The notes beneath the pieces are model-generated. The model was given only the letters and a program-made list of their open reading frames with translations, did not search any database and had not been told where the DNA came from. 7,095 nt of DNA, taken from Gammaproteobacteria bacterium (GTDB lineage: Bacteria; Pseudomonadota; Gammaproteobacteria; Cardiobacteriales; Wohlfahrtiimonadaceae). Where the stretch lies: contig BHEQ01000104.1 in the NCBI GenBank assembly GCA_003864535.1, forward strand, positions 1 through 7,095, in the 5' to 3' direction. The position numbers were made by a program, and so were the translations under genes. This document shows positions 1-5,599 of this stretch, in pieces (position 1 is the stretch's first letter; each line of letters opens with the position of its first letter).

Positions 1-80
1 ATATATAAGTGACTTTTATAGATTAGATTTATCGAAACTTGCGCTACATGAATCAAAAATAAAAAATATCATTGTATTGC

Positions 81-109
81 TTACTAAATAATGCATTGTG
101 CCTTATCAT
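81..109 (+). promoter_or_regulatory. Weak candidate promoter for the ygfB-pepP operon
   Basis: The best sigma-70-like pair I can find upstream of the first gene is TTACTA (81-86), 17 bases, then TATCAT (104-109). The -10 box matches the consensus at five of six positions, but the -35 box matches at only three. The region is very A+T-rich, so chance matches are likely. The position fits a short leader of about 25-30 bases before the start codon at 142. This is an inference from motif shape only. Confidence 0.22.
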
Positions 110-141
110 AGCGATCCTCTCATAAAATCAAGCCTAATCTT

Positions 142-711
142 ATGTCTTTAAATACTCTTCCTTTTTTTGATGATATCCAAGACGCACTTCAAGCCTATTC
201 TGCGGCTGAATGCCATGGGCTTTTAGCGGCTTTTATCTGTACTGACCCTAAACGTGGTGTGCACAAATTTCTAAATGAGATCAAATCATTTACCGAAAAT
301 GATCCCAATGAGGATTTATTGCTTGAACTTGCCAAAATAACCGCAGCCCAGTTTGAAGATCCAGCTTTTGGTTTTCAGCTCCTTTTACCTGATCCAGAAG
401 CTGACTTAAATCAACGTAGCCGTGCTATTGGTGAGTGGTGTCAAGGTTTTATTTATGGAATTGGTTTAGAACGTCCCAAACTTGATGAGGAAACAGCTGA
501 ATTTATTGGTGATCTTGCTGAATTTTCAAGAATAGACCATGATATTCTTGCTGAAGATTCCGCAGATGATACTTCAGATAATTCTCAAGAGAATGCCGAA
601 GAGAATGCACAAGAGAATGAGATTGCTCTTGAAGAGCTTATTGAATTTATTCGGATGGGAGCGATTTTAACTCATCATAACTTGATTATTAAACAAAAAG
701 GATTAGCGTAA
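142..711 (+). CDS. ygfB: UPF0149 / YgfB-family protein
   Basis: A 189-residue cytosolic protein of the UPF0149 family (E. coli YgfB is about the same length). Family hallmarks are AAECHGLLAAF near residues 21-31, the block LLPDPEADLNQRSRAIGEWC with GFIYGIGL around 81-109, and the C-terminal helix ALEELIEFIRMGAIL at 162-176. An acidic, Asn/Gln/Glu-rich insert at about 137-161 separates the two helical parts and is built from 12-bp DNA repeats. The biochemical role is poorly defined. In Pseudomonas aeruginosa, YgfB is reported to counteract the activator AlpA and so affect ampDh3 expression and beta-lactam resistance; no AlpA gene is visible here. The ATG at 142 is the only plausible start, because an in-frame TAG lies at 109-111. 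It lacks a clear Shine-Dalgarno sequence. The stop codon overlaps the pepP start by one base (TAATG), as expected for the conserved ygfB-pepP pair. Confidence 0.93.
   Translation: MSLNTLPFFDDIQDALQAYSAAECHGLLAAFICTDPKRGVHKFLNEIKSFTENDPNEDLLLELAKITAAQFEDPAFGFQLLLPDPEADLNQRSRAIGEWCQGFIYGIGLERPKLDEETAEFIGDLAEFSRIDHDILAEDSADDTSDNSQENAEENAQENEIALEELIEFIRMGAILTHHNLIIKQKGLA
586..621 (+). repeat. 12-bp tandem repeat, three copies, inside ygfB
   Basis: Three head-to-tail 12-base units, CAAGAGAATGCC, GAAGAGAATGCA and CAAGAGAATGAG, share the core AAGAGAATG. Because 12 is a multiple of three, copy-number change keeps the frame. The units encode a repeating four-residue pattern (QENA, EENA, QENE) in the acidic linker of the YgfB protein. 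The copies are not identical, so this is an older or drifting repeat rather than a perfect microsatellite. Confidence 0.75.
697..702 (+). promoter_or_regulatory. Shine-Dalgarno site of pepP
   Basis: AAAGGA lies inside the last codons of ygfB, 8 bases before the pepP ATG at 711. With the one-base TAATG overlap, it supports this start and suggests translational coupling of pepP to ygfB. Confidence 0.7.
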
Positions 712-2054
712 TGCTTCCAGAACCCATCCCTTATTTTCCACAAAGTTATTTTAAAGCTAATCGAGATGCTCTTTTAGCTTTATTACCTGATGAGAGCATG
801 GTTATTTTAGGCGGAAAGACAGAAACTATTCGCAATCAAGATACAAGCTATCCTTTTCGCCAAGATTCAGATTTTGAACATTTAACTGGCTTTTTAGAGC
901 CTGATGCGCTGCTAGTATTATGTAAGAACAAGACAGACACAACTTATATATTATTTGTTAATGAACGCGATCCTGTCATGGAAACATGGAACGGCAGGCG
1001 TTTAGGTCCTTGTGGGGTGCGGGAACAACTTAATGTAGATTTAAGTTTCACCTTAGCTGAGATTGCAGAGCAATTACCCAAACTATTATCTGGTGCTAAG
1101 CACGTATATTCCTCTATTTTTCAAACATCTCCAAATATTGTTAATGCCTCAAGATTAATTAAAAATGCACTCAAACATATTCATAGTTTGGCTCGCTCTG
1201 GGATTTATCCACCTGTTAATTTTCATGATATAAACCCTCTGTTGCATCAATTGCGCCTTATTAAAACGCCCTTAGAAATACAAATGCTTAAAATCGCTTG
1301 TGATATCTCTGTTAAAGCACATATTGCGGCGATGCAAATGACTCGAGCTAACGTAATGGAATATCAAGTTGCGAGCACAATTCATCATGTCTTTGAAAAT
1401 CATGGTGGAACATGGGGTTATGGCACTATAGTTGGTGGCGGTGATAATGGCTGCATTTTGCATTATACCCAAAATAATCAAGCCCTAAACACAGGCGATC
1501 TTGTCCTTATTGATGCTGGGTGTGAGCTGCATGGCTTTACAGGAGATATTACTCATACCTACCCAGTTTCAGGCACAATGAATGCCGCCCAATTGGCGGT
1601 GTATGAGATTGTTTTAAGTGCTTTAAACAAAGCAACGCAGGCTTTAAAAGTAGGCGCTGCTTATTCTGATTTCCATAATATTGCGGTGCGCGAATTAACA
1701 CTTGGCTTAAAAGACTTAAAGCTTCTCTCTGGTGATCTTGAAACATTAATTGAAACTAATGCCTATAAACGTTTTTATATGCACCGCACGGGTCATTATT
1801 TAGGGCGTGATGTTCATGATGTTGGCAGATATTGTAGTGCTCAAGATACGGATATTTTATTGGAAGATAATATGGTAATCACCGTTGAACCTGGGCTATA
1901 TATACCCTCTGATGCTGATATTCCTAAAGAATTTAGGGGGCTTGGGATAAGATTAGAAGATGATGTTGTCGTGATGGGTAAGACTCCGCTTAATTTAACC
2001 GCAGCTTTGCCGCGTGATCCTAATCTTTTGAAAGATATTATTGGTATTTATTAA
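711..2054 (+). CDS. pepP: Xaa-Pro aminopeptidase (aminopeptidase P)
   Basis: A 447-residue cytosolic metallopeptidase of family M24B that removes the N-terminal residue from peptides with proline in second position. E. coli PepP is 440 residues, so this is full length. Residues 1 to about 135 form the aminopeptidase P N-terminal (AMP_N) domain, with PYFPQSYFKANRDALLALLPDES at its start. The pita-bread catalytic domain covers about 185-425. By alignment to E. coli PepP I place the two-metal ligands at D268 (VLIDAG), D279 (GFTGDITHTYP), H362 (HRTGHYLG), E393 (TVEPGLYI) and E416 (GIRLEDDVVV). Accessory histidines sit at H251 (ILHYTQN), H358 and H369 (DVHDVG). No key residue is missing, so the enzyme should be active with manganese or a similar divalent metal. 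It follows ygfB with a one-base overlap. In many gammaproteobacteria ubiH comes next; here a YoaK-type membrane protein gene follows directly. Confidence 0.97.
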   Translation: MLPEPIPYFPQSYFKANRDALLALLPDESMVILGGKTETIRNQDTSYPFRQDSDFEHLTGFLEPDALLVLCKNKTDTTYILFVNERDPVMETWNGRRLGPCGVREQLNVDLSFTLAEIAEQLPKLLSGAKHVYSSIFQTSPNIVNASRLIKNALKHIHSLARSGIYPPVNFHDINPLLHQLRLIKTPLEIQMLKIACDISVKAHIAAMQMTRANVMEYQVASTIHHVFENHGGTWGYGTIVGGGDNGCILHYTQNNQALNTGDLVLIDAGCELHGFTGDITHTYPVSGTMNAAQLAVYEIVLSALNKATQALKVGAAYSDFHNIAVRELTLGLKDLKLLSGDLETLIETNAYKRFYMHRTGHYLGRDVHDVGRYCSAQDTDILLEDNMVITVEPGLYIPSDADIPKEFRGLGIRLEDDVVVMGKTPLNLTAALPRDPNLLKDIIGIY

Positions 2055-2822
2055 ATGTCTAATTACGCTAGAACTATAGCTGGGCGGAAACGCTCTGAAG
2101 CTGCTGATCTACAATTGGGGTTTACTTTAGCTTTTATTGCAGGTGCGATTAATGCAGGTGGTTTTTTAGCTGTTCAACAATATACCTCGCATATGACAGG
2201 AATAGTCTCATCTGTTGCCGATAATATTGTACTTGGGAATCAAGATCTTGTTTTAAGTGGAATCGGTGGGCTTATCTCTTTTTTATTAGGCGCATCATCA
2301 TCTTCAATAATGGTTAATTATGCCAAACGCCACAAAATGCACAGCCAATATGCACTGCCGCTGCTGTGTGAGTCTTTGCTTTTACTTTGCTTTGGTTTTC
2401 TTGGGGCAAGGCTTGCAAATTACGATGCTTTATTTGTCCCATTAACAGTGATGTTATTGTGCTTTATCATGGGTTTACAAAATGCAATGATTACTAAGCT
2501 CTCGCATTCTGTGATTAGAACAACCCATATTACGGGAATTATTACCGATATTGGTATTGAGTTAGGCAAATTATTTTATTGGAATGCAAGTAAAACTATT
2601 AACTTACCTAAGGTGCTCGCCAATCGAAAACACCTTAAAGTCCTCTCTCTTTTGGCGAGTTTATTTTTTCTCGGTGGAGTAATTGGTGCTTGTGGATTTA
2701 AATATATTGGTTATTTATCCACACTTCCACTCGCGCTAACACTCTTTGCAATGGGTATTTTACCCGCCATAGATGACCTGCTCGTATTCATGCGTTTACG
2801 CGTGCGTAAAAAAAGACGCTAA
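2055..2822 (+). CDS. YoaK / DUF1275 family membrane protein
   Basis: A 255-residue inner-membrane protein of the YoaK (DUF1275) family, whose molecular function is not established. Six hydrophobic helices lie at roughly 20-40, 65-85, 98-118, 122-142, 197-216 and 219-240. Typical family signatures are the Gly-rich first helix AGAINAGGFLAV followed by TSHMTG (44-49), and the internally similar second-half motif MGLQNAMITKLS (139-150) followed by TTHITG (156-161). The tail RLRVRKKRR is strongly basic, which suggests a cytosolic C-terminus by the positive-inside rule. The ATG directly abuts the pepP stop (TAA-ATG, no gap). No Shine-Dalgarno is apparent, so translation probably depends on ribosomes finishing pepP. 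It is the last gene of the plus-strand operon and ends 9 bases from the stop of the convergent ferredoxin gene. The family assignment is firm; any transport role would be a guess. Confidence 0.9.
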   Translation: MSNYARTIAGRKRSEAADLQLGFTLAFIAGAINAGGFLAVQQYTSHMTGIVSSVADNIVLGNQDLVLSGIGGLISFLLGASSSSIMVNYAKRHKMHSQYALPLLCESLLLLCFGFLGARLANYDALFVPLTVMLLCFIMGLQNAMITKLSHSVIRTTHITGIITDIGIELGKLFYWNASKTINLPKVLANRKHLKVLSLLASLFFLGGVIGACGFKYIGYLSTLPLALTLFAMGILPAIDDLLVFMRLRVRKKRR

Positions 2823-2846
2823 AATTCCCCATTACTTGTTTTTAGC
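2808..2846 (-). terminator. Possible weak terminator of the minus-strand operon
   Basis: Read on the minus strand, GCTAAAA (2846-2840) can pair with TTTTAGC (2824-2818) across a 15-base loop. Three bases later a run of seven T residues follows (2814-2808). The layout resembles an intrinsic terminator for the operon ending with the ferredoxin gene. However, the stem has only two G-C-type pairs, the loop is long, and the T-run lies inside the 3' end of the opposing DUF1275 gene. Treat it as a candidate only. Confidence 0.3.
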
Positions 2847-3563
2847 CTTATCTTTGGCAGCAGCTATCATTTTTAGCATCGCATCACTTGATGCATGTGT
2901 TGCTAATTCTATTTGTTGCGGCAAGACTGTTTCTGTTAAACGTTTTAGTTTCTCATAACGTTTATTGCGTGCATTAAAGCGATCTCTTGAACCTTCTGCT
3001 CTGCTTTTTTGCGCAGTGGTTAAACCTATTTGATCTATATTTTGGATAATATTTATAGCACTATCTATATCACTATTTATGTAATTGTCTACATAATTAT
3101 CTATATCATTATTCAAATTTATATCATCATTTAAATTAACAGTATTTTCTATGGTTTTGATATACATACAATCCATCGGACACGCAGGAATACATAAATC
3201 ACAGCCTGTACATTCAGCCTCAATTATGGTGTGCATTAATTTTTTTGCACCAACAATCGCATCGACAGGGCAGGCTTGAATACACTTAGTGCAGCCTATA
3301 CACAATGATTCATCAATATAAACAACATGTTCAGCTTGATGCTCGCCACAACTTGTCTCAAGCTCTAAAAGAGGACGCTTAAGCAGCTGCGCTAAATGTC
3401 TAATCACTGCATCTCCGCCAGGAGGGCAGCGATTAATCGGCTTATATCGTTGAACAATAGCTGTAGCATACGGTAAACAGCCTTTAAAGCCGCATTGTTC
3501 GCACTGAGTTTGTGGTAGTGCTTGATCTACCTCATTAATGAGCTGTTTTAAGGTACTGTTCAT
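2832..3563 (-). CDS. RnfB/RsxB-like soluble polyferredoxin
   Basis: A 243-residue iron-sulfur protein of the RnfB/RsxB family. An Fe-S four-Cys domain at the N-terminus has C21, C24, C29 and C46 (CEQCGFKGC, then RCPPGG). It is followed by two classical 4Fe-4S ferredoxin motifs, C88-C91-C94-C98 (CIGCTKCIQACP) and C118-C121-C124-C128 (CTGCDLCIPACP), so three clusters are expected. The N-terminal membrane helix of canonical RnfB is absent, so the protein is predicted to be cytosolic. A low-complexity Asn/Asp/Ile linker (about 141-178) leads to an Arg/Lys-rich C-terminal arm (RDRFNARNKRYEKLKRL), seen in soluble RnfB homologues. No rnfA, C, D, G or E lies nearby, so it probably acts as a free electron carrier with an unknown partner, not as part of an Rnf pump. 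Its ATG overlaps the transglutaminase stop by 4 bases (ATGA), which implies translational coupling. It ends the minus-strand operon. Confidence 0.9.
   Translation of the reverse strand: MNSTLKQLINEVDQALPQTQCEQCGFKGCLPYATAIVQRYKPINRCPPGGDAVIRHLAQLLKRPLLELETSCGEHQAEHVVYIDESLCIGCTKCIQACPVDAIVGAKKLMHTIIEAECTGCDLCIPACPMDCMYIKTIENTVNLNDDINLNNDIDNYVDNYINSDIDSAINIIQNIDQIGLTTAQKSRAEGSRDRFNARNKRYEKLKRLTETVLPQQIELATHASSDAMLKMIAAAKDKAKNK
3030..3146 (-). repeat. Imperfect repetitive tract encoding an Asn/Asp/Ile linker
   Basis: This A+T-rich tract inside the ferredoxin gene is made of degenerate direct repeats. The 11-mer TATCTATATCA (plus-strand reading) occurs exactly at 3062-3072 and again at 3098-3108, 36 bases apart, with related TATATCATCATT-type segments nearby. 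It encodes residues about 140-178, almost entirely N, D, I, Y, S, L and V (for example LNDDINLNNDIDNYVDNY). The repeat unit is irregular, so I describe it as a decayed in-frame repeat expansion. Confidence 0.6.
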
Positions 3564-5599
3564 GTTGCTTTAACTATCTTATTGCGAGGATTATGCTGAG
3601 CTTTATTAGGCTTGACTCTTAGCACAAGAGATAAGGCGCGTTTAAGCTTGATTAACCCATCTTTATGCGGATTTTTAGTATAGATAAGCTGTTCAAAATA
3701 TTGATTAAAAAGCATTAACGGCGGGATTAATAGAGCTGGAATCTTATCTGATTTAGTTAATTGCTTTGTAGTCATATTAGTATTAAAGTCATCATCAAAT
3801 AATTTTAAGTGAGCAATAAGTGCATTAAAATAACGTAGATATGCAGGCTTTCTTGCCTGCCAAGGCTTTATAATTAAGAGTAATTGGATGAAAAAGAATA
3901 AACAAGCAGCGATAATACTATAAATCACCAAATTGACCCAAGAAAAACTCCCGAGTAAACTTTTCAAAAAGTTAGCTTGATTATTTTGTTGATAGCCTAA
4001 AATAACTGAAGTCCATTTATAGTTAACTAGCCCTGCAAAACGCTCTAACTTATCTCTAAATTTACCATATACCGTATTAGTCCCTGTAATTTCGGATGCT
4101 TGTTCCTCCCCAAGCTCGCTAAGTAAGCCCATCTCAATCCGATTTGGCGCGACCGCGGCGGTTGGGTCTATTCTAATCCAACCCTTACCTTGCACCCAAT
4201 ATTCATTCCACGCATGGGCATCTAAATTACGCACTTGAACCCGCTTATTATCATAATCAATCTCGCCACCTTGAAAGCCCGTAACTACACGTGTAGGCAC
4301 GCCTGCAGCACGCATCACAAATGCAAAAGAGCTTGCATAATGCCCACAAAAGCCACGGCGTTGCTCATATAAAAAATCATCAACCGTATCTGTCCCCATA
4401 ACTGTAGGCTCTAAAGTATAGAAGAATTCTTGGGTTTGAAAATTGCTCCAAATCGTCGCAGCTATCGCTTGTGGATCACCCTTAAATTGCTGTGCTAATT
4501 CCTTACCCCAGGCGCGTGCCCGTGCATTACCTTCAGGAAGATTAATGTTTTGCAGATACAGCCAATTACTTAATGCAGTTGGTTCTAGTTCATACTCAAG
4601 ATGTGCGGTTAAACTATAAGAGAATTTTTGGGATATTGGAATGCGGCTTTCAAGGCGAGCATCATTAAACATATTTAATTTGCTAGGCTCGGTATTGTCA
4701 CTTATTTCTAGAGCATAAATCCATGTTTTGTACGTAGGCTCCATAATAACTTTGTAAGGTATTGCAAACTTGCGTGCTTGGATTATTGGCAATGTTTGCA
4801 TATGCGTTAAAGTTGAGGCATTCCACGTGCGTCCATCAAATTGGTCAAAAACCAAGGCACGCCAATAAAGTTGCTTTTTTTGAGGAATATTATCAGCAAA
4901 TTCTGCCCAAAAACTAGTCGTTTTAGATTGAGATAATTTTGAGATATCATTTGGGTTCATCGTATCGGATAATCCAGAAATAGGATCAGCAGGCTCACTC
5001 TTTCCAGGTAATTGCCATAAAGGCGGAAAACGCGGAAAGATTACGAAAAGAATAATCATTAAAGGAAGTGCTTGGAATAAAAGTAATGAGCTTGATTTAA
5101 CCGCGCTTTTAATATGATTTGATTTTGCTTGAGCTCCTTGAATATTATTTTGTAATCCAAACATAGCTCCAGTAATCACAAATAAAATAAGGACATTATA
5201 AAAAGCATAAAAAATACTCGTTTCAAATAAGAACCCAACTACAATCAAGGCATACGCTAGGAAAATCAAAACCCAGCCATCGCGCGTTGTTTTAGATTCA
5301 ATAAGTTTTAAAGAAAAAGTAGCTACAAGTAAAATACTCCCACTTTCAGGGTTTAAAATATTGCCATAAGCTAAAATCATCCCCGCGCCTAATCCTGCAA
5401 CTAAAAATATTTTGACAAATAACTTAGGGTAGTTTAGCCGTGTTTTATAAATACCAATTCGCCACACAAAACAAATCAACCACATAGGTAAAACCCAAAT
5501 TGGCAAGTAAATGTAAAATTGTGGAAGAACAACCAAAGCATGCGCAACTAAAAGCCATATTAGCCCTGCACGCGGCAAATCTGGATGCGCTTTAAACAT
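3560..5599 (-). CDS. tgpA: TgpA-like membrane transglutaminase (DUF3488/transglutaminase core)
   Basis: A 679-residue integral membrane protein (P. aeruginosa TgpA is 668). The N-terminal DUF3488 region has about six hydrophobic helices between residues 11 and 190. A large, probably periplasmic part carries the transglutaminase-like core, then one helix at about 552-577 and a degenerate DUF4129-like cytosolic tail. The papain-like triad is intact: C418 (RRGFCGHYAS), H462 (DAHAWNEYW) and D478 (IRIDPTAAV), with the typical spacing. The family is predicted to have transglutaminase or related cysteine-protease activity; TgpA is reported essential in P. aeruginosa, but its substrate is unknown. 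I chose the ATG at 5599 because AAGGA lies 8 bases before it and the protein then begins MFKAHPDLPRAG, as homologues do. A TTG at 5629 would add 10 residues without a good ribosome site. The gene overlaps the DUF58 gene by 8 bases and the ferredoxin gene by 4. Confidence 0.93.
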   Translation of the reverse strand: MFKAHPDLPRAGLIWLLVAHALVVLPQFYIYLPIWVLPMWLICFVWRIGIYKTRLNYPKLFVKIFLVAGLGAGMILAYGNILNPESGSILLVATFSLKLIESKTTRDGWVLIFLAYALIVVGFLFETSIFYAFYNVLILFVITGAMFGLQNNIQGAQAKSNHIKSAVKSSSLLLFQALPLMIILFVIFPRFPPLWQLPGKSEPADPISGLSDTMNPNDISKLSQSKTTSFWAEFADNIPQKKQLYWRALVFDQFDGRTWNASTLTHMQTLPIIQARKFAIPYKVIMEPTYKTWIYALEISDNTEPSKLNMFNDARLESRIPISQKFSYSLTAHLEYELEPTALSNWLYLQNINLPEGNARARAWGKELAQQFKGDPQAIAATIWSNFQTQEFFYTLEPTVMGTDTVDDFLYEQRRGFCGHYASSFAFVMRAAGVPTRVVTGFQGGEIDYDNKRVQVRNLDAHAWNEYWVQGKGWIRIDPTAAVAPNRIEMGLLSELGEEQASEITGTNTVYGKFRDKLERFAGLVNYKWTSVILGYQQNNQANFLKSLLGSFSWVNLVIYSIIAACLFFFIQLLLIIKPWQARKPAYLRYFNALIAHLKLFDDDFNTNMTTKQLTKSDKIPALLIPPLMLFNQYFEQLIYTKNPHKDGLIKLKRALSLVLRVKPNKAQHNPRNKIVKAT

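Noticed and set aside
1..141. Possible short gene, attachment site or RNA gene in the leader region
   Set aside because: The 141 bases are A+T-rich with no long inverted repeat, no tRNA-like fold that I can recognise and no convincing open frame with a ribosome site.
1272..1481. Minus-strand open frame of 69 codons inside pepP
   Set aside because: It lies wholly antisense to the conserved catalytic domain of pepP, shows no recognisable domain and has no ribosome site. It is a shadow frame.
1549..1746. Minus-strand open frame of 65 codons inside pepP
   Set aside because: It is antisense to conserved pepP coding sequence, has no family signature and its composition is that of a complementary frame.
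2795..2810. TTTACG-CGTG-CGTAAA hairpin followed by A residues
   Set aside because: On the plus strand it is followed by A, not T. On the minus strand the T-run precedes the hairpin. It does not have intrinsic terminator geometry in either direction and lies within coding sequence.
2773..2958. Plus-strand open frame of 61 codons spanning the convergent junction
   Set aside because: It overlaps the end of the DUF1275 gene in another frame and runs antisense into the ferredoxin gene. The Cys-containing hydrophobic stretch is a by-product of the opposing coding sequence, and no ribosome site is visible.
2832..3563. Part of a complete Rnf/Rsx electron transport complex
   Set aside because: No rnfA, C, D, G or E is visible in the window, and this protein lacks the N-terminal membrane helix of the complex-bound subunit.
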